A DNA stretch of 64,000 nt from Adiantum capillus-veneris (GCA_014529385.2 CM043942.1:23944991-24008990); one strand, 5' to 3'. Positions 24,621 through 36,733 are shown, counted from the stretch's first letter. Program-made: numbers and translations. Notes: a model not told the origin generated them from the sequence alone.

Positions 24621-25019
24621 TATTTATTTCTCTTTTCTTGTTTAAGAAGAGAGGTCATTAAGTTGTCCATGAAAGGTTGGACCTGTTCATTGTGATAGGG
24701 TAAGTGGGACAGGGATCTATTATCTTGGTTGAAAACGACTTAGTTAATTCAATGTACACCTTTGGGAAGTATAGTCTTAATAATGGAGTCTATCGGGGCT
24801 TCCCTTTGGCTTAACTATTATTGAGCTACTAGCAAGCTCAATAGGAACCATAATCAACCGAACAATGTTAGACCTTTTCCACTATTCTTTGCAATCAACA
24901 GTCTCTAAACCACGGGTGTGGCTGCTTGAGAACTAATTTTCAAAGGTAAAGAAGAGTAGCAACTAAGGTTTTTGAGGGTACCAAAGCACAAAAGTATCTT
25001 ATACATAAGTTTAATTAAC

Positions 25020-26330
25020 ATGTCTCATAATAATCCAGAGAGTAGAATGAATATTGACAAGTTTGATTTTGCACATGAAGGTGCTACTGATGATGCCCCA
25101 ATGTTTGTTAACTATCTTGTTACTAGGTTGCACCAAGCTATGGGCAACCCTGCTTTGTAAGATGAAGTTACCCAACAACTTCATGCTTATGGGATTTTCC
25201 TTCTTCTCCAAGAAGAAGCCTCTTGTTGAGACTTCCAAAAGAAGACTCTCTCCGATAAGAGAAGAGGAGGAATCCAATGAAGGAGAAAGAAGTGAATCTC
25301 CAAATTTCTCTGAAGATGTGGCTCCACGAAGTCGGAGGTCTCGACGATCCCCAACTCCTTCCAAGAGGAAAGATCATCCTATAGTCCTTCTCTTCATCAC
25401 TTCAAAAGGGAAGAGAGGAAACACAGGAAGAAAAAGGCAAGAAAGAGGTCACCCACTTCTCCTTGTTCCACACCTTCCTGCTCTCCCAACGAAAGCAGCG
25501 GTTAGTCTCCGAAAGAATACAAGAGGAGAGGACATCATAAATCCTACCCTACTTGAAAAAGGTCCCAAAAAACTAAAGATGTTCAAAGAGAGAGGAAAGA
25601 GTATCTCTTTTCTCACCTATGATGGCACCTTTGGTGCTACCGACAAAGTCTTAGCCTTTGGAGATGAGGGCTTCACGGAGTCCTCCAAGCTATGCCATGT
25701 AACTATGCACTTCCAAAAATTTGCTCATCAATGGTGGCTAGCCTTTTTTACAATGGCGAGGCCCCAAAGACATGGAAGATTCTACAAGTTTCCATCATGA
25801 AGCAATTCTTGGCGAGCGATGCCAAGGATAAAGTGCTCACCGAACGGTGGAGTTTAAACCTTCTCTCCAACGAGTCTATGTAGACAAATTTTGGGATTTC
25901 AAAGCTACAGTCTTTCAAAAGATAGATTTCGTCGAGCAAAAGCAACAATTTTGTGCGGGATTATCCGAAGAAATGACTGAGTATGTCAACTCCCAACGGC
26001 CTGGTTCTATCACCACTAAAGTCATCCACTACACTATGGTTGCATCTCCTATTAATTTCCAACAAGGGGCTAAAAGAAATGCCAAGCCCATGGAAAACAA
26101 AGATCGAAATGATGCAAAGGGGAAGAACAATGCTCAAAGTTCTTCCAAGGCAATTCCAACAATAACAGTAACAAGGCCAAGGAGAAATGAGTTTACAAAG
26201 GTAAAAACAAGCTCTCTTGCGAAGAGCTAGAGGCTTTTTGCAAGGACCACAAATTCTTTAAGTGTGGGGAGCAAGGACATGGTTATCGTTCTTGCCCCAA
26301 AAGAAATGCCCGCAATGAGACTCCTAGAGC
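25020..26330 (+). pseudogene. Gyp-A gag
   Basis: The coding region is split over frames. 25054-25800 carries a basic Ser/Arg-rich segment and SFLTYDGTFGATDKVLAF, then HVTMHFQKFAHQWW, the retrotransposon-gag core. 25847-26230 continues with YVDKFWDFKATVFQKIDF and EQKQQFCAGLSEEM. The zinc knuckle near 26255-26295 reads FFKCGEQGHGYRSC; the first Cys of CCHC is Phe. The gag protein would form the particle. Frameshifts near 25800 and an in-frame stop make it a pseudogene. Confidence 0.85.
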
Positions 26331-26400
26331 TTCCACGGTTGAAGCTCCAAAAGAGGATGCTCATTGCAAAGGATCATCCCTTTCATATTCTTGGGGGAAG

Positions 26401-26660
26401 GTGAGGGAGCATGATGCCTTCATCATATTTGATCTTGGCTCTACTCACAACTTCATATCAGCGGAGTTGGCCACTAAGTTAGGCATTCAAGCTTTCGAGA
26501 TGGGAGATACTGTAACTATCGATGGAGATTTCAAGGGACAACAAGCCTCCGTTACTCCCTTGATTGGGAAGTTGAGGCTTCATGTCCAAAGCTATGTCGA
26601 CAAAGAAGACTTTTTCATCTCTCCTCTCCAAATGAGGATGTTATCCTAGGGGCACCATGA
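26401..26660 (+). pseudogene. Gyp-A aspartic protease
   Basis: FIIFDLGSTHNFISAELATK is the active-site region of gypsy protease (usual D-S/T-G-S/A), with Leu replacing Ser or Thr after the catalytic Asp. GIQAFEMGDTVTIDGD and QMRMLS follow, where a conserved DVILG is expected. A stop lies at 26647. Presumed inactive. Confidence 0.8.
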
Positions 26661-26989
26661 TTCAACCGCATGGCTGCCAACATGAAGTTCCCTAAAAGGA
26701 GAATCTACTTCACCTATACAGGGAATAGAGCACGTATATAGATGCTAATGAGTCTGGTCGTACTATACCACTTGTAAATTCACCTACTTTTGATAAGCCA
26801 ATGAAAAGCTCAGTTTCCTCGTACATGATTTTGTTTAAAGAGTCTCTAAATGATGCTAATGTTTTAACAAAACAAGGTGGTAGGAATCAAGAAGAATTAG
26901 ACTTGTCTAATTTTCTAAATAGATTCCAAGATGTATTTATCAATGACATCCCTATGGAATTACCACCAAAATGAGGGGACGATGACCAT

Positions 26990-27709
26990 ATGATAGAGCT
27001 TCTACCCGGGAGCTCACCGCCTAATAAACCTCCCTATATAGTTTCTCAAGCTCAACAAGAGGAGATTATGAGGCAAGTGCATGAGCTGGTAGACAAGGGG
27101 ACGGTTAGGCTTAGCTCCTCTCCCTTTTGTTCTCCAATCCTTTTACTGCAAAAGAAAGATGGCACATACTGCACGTGTTTGGAATATCGAGCATTAAATC
27201 ATATCATTATCAAAAACAAATTTCTTGTACCGTGAGTAGAAGATCTGTTTGATAAGCTACAAGGTTTGACCTACTACGGTAGCATTGACCTTAAAAGTGG
27301 TTATCATCAAATAAGGATATTAAATGAAGATATCGTAAAGATCCCATTTCGTACAATGTTTGGTCTTTATGAATATCTAGCCATGCATTTTGGCTTGACC
27401 AATGCGCCAACCACATTCAATCATTTGACGGAGAAAACTTTTAGACCCCATTGCAAGTTTACTGGAGTGTTCTTTGATGATACCATCATCTACTCCAAGT
27501 CCTTGGAGGAGCACAAGCAACATCTCCAGGTAGTTTTTCAAGCTTTGAGGGAAAACAAGATTTTTATCAATCAAAAGAAGAGTAAATTTTTCTTTCAAGT
27601 GATTCATTACCTAGGTCATATTATCTCTCAAGATGGTATCCGTATGGATCCATCAAAGTTGGAGGTAATAAAAGCATGGCCTAATTCAAGGAATCTACAT
27701 GAGCTATGA
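26990..27709 (+). pseudogene. Gyp-A reverse transcriptase
   Basis: 26990-27235 holds PPYIVSQAQQEEIMRQVHEL and SPFCSPILLLQKKDGTYC. After a stop at 27236, 27266-27709 has GSIDLKSGYHQIRI, FGLTNAPTTFNHL and VFFDDTIIYSKSLEEH, the catalytic xxDD box, then YLGHIISQDGI. All conserved RT blocks are present. The stop between them and one after HEL at 27707 interrupt the polyprotein. Confidence 0.92.
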
Positions 27710-28260
27710 AGCTTTATTGGTATCTGTGCATACTGTAGACGTTTCATACCAAAATTATCTCAAATAGCAGGACCATTACATGACTTAACATAGAATAACG
27801 TTAAGTACTCATGGACTACTAAAGAGCAAAATGCTTTTGACAAGCTCAAAGAGAAGCTTACCTCCCAACCAATGCTTAGGCTTCCGGATCTCTCAAAACC
27901 ATTTGAGCTCCAACATGATGCTTGTGGTGATTGCCTTGGAGCTGTTTTGCTTCAAGAAGGGCATGCCATAGCATATGAGAGTTGAAGGCTCAATGCCGAT
28001 GAACGGATCTTGGGCATATATGAAAAAGAGCTTTTCGTTGTTCTACATGTCCTAGACACATGGAAGCACTATCTATTGGGAACTCCATTTATTTTGCAAG
28101 CAGACCACCAAAGTCTCAAGTACTTCATGATGCAAACCAAGCTTTTCGACAAGCAAATGAGGTGGGAAAATTTTCTTTTGCAGTTTAATTGTCATATTTC
28201 TCACATTGTTGGTAAGCATAATCAAGTGGCCGATGCACTATCACGACGACAGAGGGTTAA
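27710..28260 (+). pseudogene. Gyp-A RNase H
   Basis: PFELQHDACGDCLGAVLLQ (near 27900) holds the first catalytic Asp. GIYEKELFVVLHVLDTWKHY (28013) and FILQADHQSLKYFM follow, and the domain ends with HIVGKHNQVADALSRR. A stop at about 27984 replaces a codon in 'AYES-RLN'. It would degrade the RNA template during reverse transcription. Confidence 0.9.
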
Positions 28261-28299
28261 TGCGGTATCTATAGCAACTCACAATGATCTATCTTCTAT

Positions 28300-29306
28300 G
28301 ATAGATGAGTACGGTACCGACCCTGATTTTAAAGACATAATGTCATCCCTTGCCTTAGGGAAGAAAGAGGAACCATTCACCTTGCAGGATGGTTATCTTC
28401 TCAGGCTATGTGTTACTCACTCCCTTCGTAAGAAAGTCATGTATGATATCCCATGCTCCTCCCTATGTGGGGCATCGAGGGATTCAACCTACTCTTCAAG
28501 GAGTGGAAACGTACTTCTATTGGCCCACCATAAAAGTGGACATACAAGAGTATGTATCCAAATATGTGATATGCCAAAAGACAAAATATGATAGAGGGAA
28601 ACAACCTGGATTCCTCCAACCATTGTCAATCCCTAATTTGCCATGGGAGAGTATATCCATGGATTTTATCTTTGGATTACCCAAGTCTAACCATGGGAAT
28701 ACGGGAATATGGACAATAGTCGACAAGTTTAGCAAGCAAGCACACTTTATTCCTATCAAAAAGACTATTAAGGCACACCAAATGGCAACCCTCTTCATAT
28801 CTCGGATTTTCAGACACCATGGATTGCCAACATCCATCATGTTAGATAGAGATCCTAGAATGATCAATAATTTTTGGAAAGGTCTCTTTGAAATTCTAGA
28901 TACAATACTTGGCCTATCACCCACAAACGAATGGCCAAAGTGAGATAGTCAATTTTACGATTCTCGATCTACTAGAGACTTATGTTACAGAAGTAGATCA
29001 ATACTCACAATGGGTAAAGTACTTACCCCTTGTAGAATATACGTACAATAATACTGTCCATACTACTATGGGAGAGGCACCTTTTGAGATCATAGAGGAA
29101 AGACCTAAAAGTCCCTTACTACTTACAGTAAATGGGAAGATCTTCGCTGCCGATGAGTATAGCTGTGATCTACTAGAATCTTTCCAAAAGATTAAGGAGG
29201 CTATATCCATCTCTCAACAAAGGCAAAAGGATGCTACTGATAGCACAAAAAGGGCCTTAACGTTCAAGGAAAATGATTGGGTCTTACTCAAGTTTCCCAA
29301 GGCTTG
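28300..29306 (+). pseudogene. Gyp-A integrase
   Basis: Zinc-domain and core are on two frames. 28010-28591 runs into the H2C2 region and shifts near 28450, where the other frame gives YVGHRGIQPTLQGVETYFYW and VICQKTKYDRGKQPG. Core: SISMDFIFGLPKS (first Asp), SIMLDRDPRMIN (second Asp), then a shift to YHPQTNGQSEIVN (Glu). C-terminal segment: EAPFEIIEERPKSPLL to NDWVLLKFPKA. The DDE residues are all present, but frameshifts break the product. Confidence 0.92.
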
Positions 29307-29724
29307 ATTGAGGCAAACAACGGGAAAAAATCCTACATGCCACGAAAAGTATCTAAACTAGCAAAAAGATACTATAGTCCTTTTCAAATCTTGAAGCTAA
29401 TCAATGACATGGCTTATCAACTCAAGTTGCCCAACCATTGGCTCTTACACAATGCTTTTCATGTGAGCCTACTCAAGCCCTACAAAGGAGAGCCACCAAC
29501 AACCCCAATTATTGAAGATCCCCTGGAAATTGAAGACCAAGAAGAGGTGCTACAATCCGAAGCTATCCTTCGACATGAGGACAAGGTACTACGACATGGT
29601 AAGATTTTTTGACGGTATCTTATTAAGTTAAAAAATTATCCTTTTGAAGATACTAGATGGATGCAAGGGATACATCTTAAGGATAGTATGAACCTTGTCT
29701 ATGCTTACAATGCTACATTAGAGT
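29277..29724 (+). pseudogene. Gyp-A integrase tail and chromodomain
   Basis: After KRYYSPFQILKLIND and NAFHVSLLKPYKG come an acidic linker (DPLEIEDQEEVLQ), then HGKIF, a stop, and RYLIKLKNYPFEDTRWMQG, a chromodomain-like module ending NLVYAYNATLE. The chromodomain marks the chromovirus clade. The copy at 8042-8464 is open through the same position. Confidence 0.85.
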
Positions 29725-30065
29725 AAGCAAATGTAAATGTTTCTTTTAAATGATCAATGTTTTTGTCTTATAAGACTAGTTATTTTTTTATTGTGCACAA
29801 ATTTAAGTGGTATGCATACTTAGAATCATGTTTGTGATGACCACCTCTCTCAAACACCAAGATAATTTGTCACTCTACTTAGGGAGAATGAAATGGACTC
29901 AAGAACAGACTTGCTTGCAACAGCTAAGCCTCCCAAGCCCCAAATGGATTAGTTATCCATCTTGGAATGATGTCGTAGGGTAAAAAGGGATCCTCTAGCC
30001 GCTAAGAAACATAGACTAATGACTAAGGCTTTATCTCTTCTACCTCATAGTCGAGGACGACTATG

Positions 30066-30083
30066 CTTTCAAGAGAGAGGTAA
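30066..30083 (+). promoter_or_regulatory. Gyp-A polypurine tract
   Basis: GCTTTCAAGAGAGAGGTAA immediately precedes the right LTR. The same sequence precedes the middle LTR at 8820. It is preceded by the typical gypsy 'GTCGAGGACGACTATG' tail. Confidence 0.85.
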
Positions 30084-31595
30084 TGTCATAAAATCTAATA
30101 TCTAACTAACCCAAATGATTTTATCATATTAAGCTGATCATTTAATGTTGGAGAATAAATGAGAACAAGAGTTAGAATATAGACATGTGCTTATGGATCT
30201 ATCTCAACACAGGGCCAAAGTCAATGGGTCCAAATTAGAGATGGTATGTCAAAGAGCAATGCTAGCTAATGGAGCTTAAAGACCTTAGGGTTAGCTTCAT
30301 TAAAGACCTCCAAAGGTTAGTGTTAAAAGTCCTTAGACCTAGGACCTTAGGCAAGCTAGGGTGGTACTTGAGGTGGGAACACGGCGGCCCAAGCTTGAGG
30401 TGCTCGTCGTGCTTGCTAACTAAGGTGCTTGAGGAGCTTCATGACTAAGGTACTTGAGGGGCTTAATGTGTTCCAAAAGTCAAAAGGATCCCTACATATG
30501 GGTGGGGGCAATCCCTACAATTAGGGGCATGAGAGAGAACACACACACACACACCCTCACTCAAGGCAAGCCTAGTCGAAAGAGGCAACAAGGACACATG
30601 TTAAGCTCCTCTCCATGTTGCCCTCATAAAGTGCCTAAAGCCTATTGGTTGGCCTCTAAAGGGGTCCAATAAGCTTTTAGCTAATCAAATTAATTTTTTT
30701 AGCATTTATCAAGCCCTCTCTCTCAAGGGGTAAGAAGGACACTTGTCCTAATGCTAGCATTGTTGCTTGATATGAATAAAGCATGTGATATGCTAGGCTT
30801 GTAGGGGTCCAATCAATTTCATTCTTGAGTTACAAGGAGGGGTCGACCAAGGCAAGTTGGCGGTGTGCTTGGGGGTATACTCTCTCTCACACAAACTCAC
30901 ATGTGCTCATTCTCACTTGGTGAAAGTGCAAGAACTCCATCTCTTTCTCCAAGCTTGTTGATAAGTTGAGAGCCTACACCAACATTCTTGGCTATGGAAT
31001 GCAAATCCAACCAAGAGCCACTCTTCAATGCTAAAGCTTGCCACCTTCTCTATCTTCATTACTATGCTATTATGCTATGCTAAGCAAGAAGAGTGATGAT
31101 AAGTAAGGAACTATTTCTTTCTCGTAAGAATGTTTCTTCTTCCTCTTCCCTACCCTCATTCCCTACTAGCTCTCTCCACCTTCGAAGGTGTTTGAGGTCT
31201 TGGGACTGAGGGCCGGGACAACTTGATGCTTTCATTTAGCTAAGTTACGGGCATAATTGTGGTGCATGAAGCTCTCTATCTTCGTTGCACCATCAAGGTC
31301 TCAAGGAACACAAAGCTCGTATTGTACCAAGTCTCTCTTTATGGGATAAATTATAATACAAAAGCCTTTTGTAGGGGGGACCGGCTCCACATAAATCCCA
31401 TCCTCAAATGTTGCCAAGTTCTCTAATTCTCTCTGTTGCAAAATATTATTCATGCCAAGTTAATTAAGAATTATCGCCATGTTGCTACCGCTAATTAAGT
31501 TCACCCTCTATTTTCTCAAAGTAGTCTCATAAAAACGCTCACTACAGTTCTCTTAATTCCGCTATTCTCAATGTCCATAGGCCATTTCCATTACA
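30084..31595 (+). mobile_element. Gyp-A right LTR (1512 bp)
   Basis: It runs from TGTCATAAAATCTAATATC to CCATTTCCATTACA. It is the intact reference for the other two LTRs. It contains a short (CA)n near 30540 and no poly-G expansion. Flanking sequence after it (GTTTTGAC) is not element sequence; the 5' target duplication cannot be checked because the left end of the array is truncated. Confidence 0.92.
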
Positions 31596-31935
31596 GTTTT
31601 GACATGGTGATATGTATAGATTTCTTATTGTTGCATATGTTTTTCTTGGTGTATATCACAAAAAAAAGTAATGCAAAGAATGCTTTAAAAAATGTTGGAA
31701 CCTCAATATGCATAAAAAAGGAGTCACTACCTATTGATGGCTTATTATAAATAAAATATATATTATACCTAACACTTCAAATCATTAAAGATTTGTACTG
31801 CTTGAGATAATAATTAGTTTATGTGTTTTTAAATTTGACATGAATAATAGCTGATAGATTCAATGACACCTATTAAATGTGTTCAAAACTAATCGGTTGA
31901 TTGTTTTTTTCACATGGATGCATATGAGGGTTCTA

Positions 31936-32013
<78 letters not shown>

Positions 32014-32472
32014 ATGATCTCGCATAACATCCCATAGCTTGGAGTTTTCGATGCATGAGGATGAGATGGATTATTGCAACAAAAGAGGCAATCCATTTCC
32101 ACTCATGCTCACCTCTGCGCATGCACCATCATCATCTTAGGTGAGTTTGTGAATTTTAGCATCGCACTAAACAACCTTAAAGTTTTGTAAAACCTTAAAC
32201 TTAAGGAAGACTCTCGAAAGAGGTATGTACTATGAGGCTTCTCTGGTTTTCAGCGTTGTCCGGACGAATGATTCTTATTGTGAAAACGGAATACGCTTTT
32301 GCCGCGCTAAAATGCAGAGCTCGACGGGACCTGTGGTGGTTCGGTCGGGCGAAGGTATTATCTGAATTCTGTTTTGTGCCAATTTTCGTGCGCAGTGGCT
32401 CTCTTCTCAAGTGGATAGTGCACCTGTGTCGTTTTTCTTCCATTTCCACACCCTTTCACTGATGCATTATAG
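31596..32472. other. Low-copy spacer or intron with TG/GA microsatellite
   Basis: No transposon similarity was seen. A (TG)n tract at 31936-31959 passes directly into (GA)n at 31959-32008. From about 32220 the composition looks single-copy. A donor-like AG|GTATGT lies at 32222/32223 and a strong polypyrimidine stretch with TTATAG at about 32430-32472, consistent with an intron of about 250 nt before the exon that follows. Confidence 0.5.
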
Positions 32473-32629
32473 GTTGGGAGATTGTGAACGATGATGGTCT
32501 GATCTACAAGAGGCAAAAGAGAGAGCTCAATCTTTCTTCGGAGGTCCATGACCCCCCCGTCCAACCACACATTGACAAGCACTGGCGCCGCAACAGGAAG
32601 AAAGCTTCCTTGCAGCAGCTCAAATCCAG
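32473..32629 (+). CDS. Candidate internal exon of a cellular plant gene
   Basis: The 157-nt open segment follows a pyrimidine-rich acceptor (TGCATTATAG) and ends at a donor (CCAG|GTAGCT). In phase (one base from the previous exon, two bases carried to the next) it reads WEIVNDDGLIYKRQKRELN and, at its end, KHWRRNRKKASLQQLKSR. WE-x-x-NDDG-x-x-YKR resembles a conserved motif I recall in uncharacterised land-plant proteins; function unknown to me. A preceding exon ending at 32222 would restore GGT (Gly) before Trp. No stop and no repeat similarity. The exon call is inference. Confidence 0.55.
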
Positions 32630-32667
32630 GTAGCTCTTGCCTGTTTCAAACCTATTTTCTTGGCTAT

Positions 32668-32670
<3 letters not shown>

Positions 32671-32746
<76 letters not shown>
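32671..32746. repeat. (GA)n microsatellite at LINE-1a 3' end
   Basis: The GA tract of about 76 nt is followed at once by AATGAAATGAAATGATATATT, the reverse complement of the LINE-1a 3' terminus. A second GA tract lies at the other end of the LINE (44154). Confidence 0.95.
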
Positions 32747-32749
<3 letters not shown>

Positions 32750-32990
32750 GAAATGAAATGATATATTAGCGTCTACAAAAGGCCAAAATGACCTATGAGA
32801 CCAAACTGATTACAATGGTGAGTCTAGTACCAAGTCTGGGCACAAACAAAGAAAACTACAAACTAGAAACTTAGATAGGAGTGCTACCGACTCCTATGGG
32901 TGGCTGTTAAGCTGAGCAATGTTATAATGCCACAAAGGTACAAAGTGGGGATAAGTGTCACCATGATACGATATAGCAGTAGCATGAAGC

Positions 32991-33830
32991 CTATCTTGAT
33001 TGACACTCTGGGTGTTGTGCTAGAATCCTATGGATCCTCTGCCGCAATCTCCGTCGGTGCTGCGTGGCTCCCCTCTTCAATCCCGGTCGTCTCGATCTCC
33101 CCAACTCTATAGCTCGGTCAATAAGAGTACCATTGGTGCGTGTATGGGTGGGAACCGAGCTTTGTGGTGGTGGTGGCCCCTCTGCCTCTGTGGTACTCGG
33201 ATTGGAGAAATTTGAGATGCGTCTCTGGGACTGTCTTTGTCTATGTCCTCCCAATCGAGAGTCTCTATGTCTCTGTATCTCAAGTAGAAATAATCCGAGA
33301 CATGTCTGGTCCTGATATCTCATGACTCTATCTAACGGGTCAAAACCATCTCTGAATAAACAGTGAAAGCGTCCTTGTATCTCATAGTAGACCGTGCAGT
33401 GACATGTAGTGAAACTTTGTCTTTGGCACTGCATGGCATAGCTGACATATCCTATTGTTTGCTGGTATGCCTCTGAATCTACCTGTCTCAATTCCAAGCT
33501 GGTGTGAAGATGTGTGTATCTGGCCTATGGTACATCGTAACCCATGAGATAGATGTGTGTCCATGTATCTATCGTGAGTTGGAGAAGATGCTCTCTATAG
33601 AAAGCCCTCTTCGTACCCAACTCCCGTGATGGCTCTATCCATGTCCTCCTGGTATCAAGCTGGATAAGATCCTGCCGAATGAGTCTAGTAATCTCCATTT
33701 GTGTAAGAGCCAAAGATGGTGCATCAAGAGAATACTGGAAAGGGGGCAGCCTGCCCATGCTGAAACCATGCCTCTGAAACCATGAGCTCATCTGTGCATA
33801 CCAACATGATGTATCTCCCTGTAATGCCAT
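32991..33830 (-). pseudogene. LINE-1a ORF2 C-terminal region
   Basis: Frames 33957-33724, 33830-33525, 33564-33382 and 33497-32991 continue past the RT with LPHLWRLRHLPDQYHLYTAYG, GRLPPFQYSLDAPSLALTQ and an Arg-rich end (RRPGLKRGATQHRRRLRQR). This is the C-terminal extension usual in plant LINEs, in broken frames. A homologous 3' end is seen at 44543-45066. Confidence 0.6.
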
Positions 33831-35156
33831 GACTCAAGAGCAAGCCTAGCATATCTGTCCTTGGTGGTGTCCCATAAGCTGTGTACAAATGATACTGATC
33901 TGGTAAGTGCCTCAATCTCCATAGGTGGGGCAGCCAGCTCCGCTCGTATGATGTCATGTGGAGTTGAGGCCTTGGCTCTAAACAGCCTAGAAATCATAGA
34001 TACCAAGGGCCTCTCCATATTACTCCATCCAGCATTGTCAACAAATGGTCCCCAAACCTGCACCCCGTAGTGCATAACTGAAGCGACCAAAGTGTCGAAG
34101 AGCCAGAGCTTTGTTCGAGGTTCCTGGAATTGAACCTGTGAACAAATCCTCTCTAAACCGCCTAGGGCTGCATAGGCACGAGTCAATCTAGTGTCTGTTG
34201 CCACTTTCAGTGTGAACCTCGGTCCACTAAAGACCACCCCAAGATATGTGTATGCATTAGTGTACTCCATACTGTCCTGACCATATGTGAATGTAGGTGC
34301 TGATCTCCTGACCCACCGTGGCTTGGTATTAAATACCATGACCTTGGTTTTACCAAGGTTGACAGACAATCCACTATCCCCTGCAAAACTATGCAATGCG
34401 TCCAAATGTCTCTGCATACCCTCTGGTGAGTCTGATATCAACACGATATCGTCAGCATACCATAAAAGAGGAATCCATGTCCCTGCAAGCTGAGCATCTC
34501 TATCTCCTCCTCTGTCAATATAATCAGAGACCTCATCAATATACATACCAAATAAAGTAGAGGAGAATGGGCATCCCTGTTTCACTCCGATAGTGGAGTG
34601 AACTATGTCAGATATCCCCTCTGGTGTGCGCACATGACTCATCACTGAATTGTACAATGCCATAATCCCCCATATCAGCTCTGTGGGTACCCCCAATTCC
34701 ATAGGTCGACGCATCAATCTGGCTCTCGGTACTGTGTCAAAAGCTTTGCGGAAGTGCACAAAGCTGCAATATATCCGTCTACCATGTGCTCGACCCTCCT
34801 CAATGATAGCTTTGAGTGTAAAGACATGATCCAGTGTGGAGAAACTCCTCCTGAAACCAGCCTGTCCAGGTGTCCGTGTGCCCATAGTCTCTGCCCAACT
34901 GCGCAACCTATGCTCAAGGATGGATGCATACAACCGTGCCAATGTGTCCTACCATGATAGTATGGTAATTCCCTGGCACTGTGGGGTCTCCTGTCTTGAA
35001 GATAGGTACAATAGTAGACAATCTCCAAGACTCAGGAAAGCCCTCACACATGACACGGTTGAACAACCGTGCAAGCATCTCTGTCAACAAGTCCCCAGCA
35101 TGTATAATGTGCTCTGCTACCAAACCCCCATGATTCTGTGCCCGTCTGATTGTCAT
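33788..35156 (-). pseudogene. LINE-1a reverse transcriptase
   Basis: The main frame 34942-33788 has LRSWAETMGTRTPGQAGFRR, STLDHVFTLKAIIEEG, CSFVHFRKAFDTVPR, GVKQGCPFSSTLFGMYIDEV and LLWYADDIVLISDSPEG (catalytic YADD near 34455). The upstream frame 35156-34914 supplies ESWRLSTIVPIFKTGDP. RT would copy LINE RNA at a nicked target. The YADD box is intact, but upstream shifts prevent a full ORF2. Confidence 0.92.
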
Positions 35157-35414
35157 CCTGTCAATGGCCTCCTTTACTATCTCAATGGTAAAGAAGGTGC
35201 TCGTAGCCGGACATGGCTGTGGTGGATCTGGTAGTGGTGCCTGTCCAGGTATAGTGTATAATGATGCTGCATACTGCTCCCATATCTCCGTAGAAGTAAT
35301 CGCTAGTGCGGGAGACTGCTCATGGAATAGACGCCAAGCCTCTCCTGAATCTCTACTAAGAAAGAGTTGCTATAAATCCTGCTCCATCTAGACCAAGAAA
35401 GCTCGCTTCTTCCA

Positions 35415-36547
35415 TCATACTAGTCGTCGTGTAGCAATACGAGACTGTCTATAGGTGATCACTCCCAATGCAAGCTCCCGTTGGATCTGAGCTCTCCTCT
35501 GTCGACACTCCTCATCATACCAGCTGTTCTGAGGCATGTGCCTGGAACGACGTCTCTGACCAAGCTGAGTGTGTGGGTATGCCTCTGTCACTGCCCCATG
35601 TAATGTCACTATCAGGATAGATGTGATCTCCTCCACTGTGTATACTGGCTCTGATGTGCATAACAGTCTACGTATCTCCTCTGCATAGACTGAGTCAGTC
35701 TCTGGTGTAAAAGTATAGCGTGGATGTCTACCACCTCGTGAGGTCTGAGATGTATTGTACTCAAAGGAGATTGATAATGTCAAAAGTGCATGATCTACTG
35801 CTATCCCAACAGGCTTGGGCCCCACAGTAAAATCCTGAATGTGAGAGATAAAGCTCAGATGTGTCAGAACATAGTCTACAGTACTTGCCCCATGTCTGTG
35901 TGGAAAACAAGTAAAACCTGTAGATGATGGGAAGGTCGGTAAGCCATTCAATATGGCTAAACTGTGAGTAGTCGTCATCTCCCTGAGGTATCTCCCATAC
36001 TCTGTATGCTCTCTGTCGTGTGAGCATCTCTCAAGCCCCATCTCCTTTGGCTCTAACTCTCTGAGCATCTCCTCTGAGGTGTCATAGAAAACCGTCTGTG
36101 AACTGCCTGTACGGGCATTGAAATCCCCCAATAGTATGATGTCTTCATCCCTGGAGGACTCCCAAATATCATCAGAGTAAGGAGACTGTCCTTTGGGTGA
36201 AGCATATACTGAAGTGCTGGGAGGAAAATAGCATATGGAGATATACAAGAAACGTCCCTCAGCCTCACCCACATGTATCTGGCCTGATCATCTCTCCGAA
36301 CTATGTGCAGTAGTGGCTGGAGCTCCTCTTTGAAAAGAAATGCTACACCTCCTGATCCTCTAGTCCCATGCTCAGATCTGGTGCATGTTTGGCAAGTTGT
36401 CTCCCATCTGTATCCTGATATATGCGGCATCAATTGTCTTGGAGCCTGATGAGTCTCTGAGTAGAAAACAATGTCTCTGTCTCTGAAGCTGTCCTCAGAG
36501 GCCCCCACATCAAGTCTATACGAACCATTATAGTTCCAAACCGCCAT
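35415..36547 (-). pseudogene. LINE-1a AP-type endonuclease
   Basis: The N-terminal frame 36547-36053 has WNYNGSYRLDV, IVFYSETHQAPRQLM and RGSGGVAFLFKEELQP. The next frame 36272-35415 has ICYFPPSTSVYASPKGQ, IILLGDFNARTGSSQ, STVDYVLTHLSFI and VDHALLTLSISF. These correspond to the E, GDFN and DH motifs of the apurinic endonuclease that nicks the target. A shift near 36260 separates the halves. Confidence 0.88.
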
Positions 36548-36589
36548 CCTGAGAGTGGTCCCATAGGTCTCGCACCATCATGTAGAGTT

Positions 36590-36733
36590 GCTCTCTGTAA
36601 TCACTTCTCGCCCATCTCTGTAAAAGGCTAACTTTCCCTTCTCCCTTGTTGCTATAATCTCCGGCATGACCTCTCTCATATGTGCAAGTTGTGAGAGGGT
36701 AAGGTCATCTCCTAAAAAGATGCCTGTTTTCTT
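36590..36733 (-). pseudogene. LINE-1a ORF1 C-terminus (after LINE-2)
   Basis: On the minus strand this reads LGDDLTLSQLAHMREVMPEI and REKGKLAFYRDGREVITE, the C-terminal domain that follows the RRM-like part in LINE ORF1 proteins. It is in register with the N-terminal part at 43441-44142 once LINE-2 and one target copy are removed. A stop precedes the endonuclease frame. Confidence 0.78.
36718..36733. repeat. LINE-2 target-site duplication, left copy
   Basis: AGATGCCTGTTTTCTT matches AGATACCTGTTTTCTT at 43441-43456 with one mismatch. A 16-bp duplication is typical of LINE target-primed reverse transcription. Confidence 0.85.

Larger units (their letters stand above)
32746..36733 (-). mobile_element. 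LINE-1a, 3' portion (EN, RT, 3' tail)
   Basis: This non-LTR retrotransposon on the minus strand continues from 43441-44153 after removal of LINE-2. Order on the minus strand: end of ORF1 (36733-36590), endonuclease (36547-35415), RT (about 35156-32991) and a 3' untranslated region ending TCATTTCATTTCATT before GA repeats. ORF2 is broken by several frame changes and stops. Its 5' end is truncated within ORF1 at 44153. Confidence 0.88.

Noticed and set aside
32232-32462. 76-codon frame starting MRLLWFSALSGR
   Set aside because: It ends inside the pyrimidine-rich acceptor region of the candidate exon and fits an intron better than a gene.
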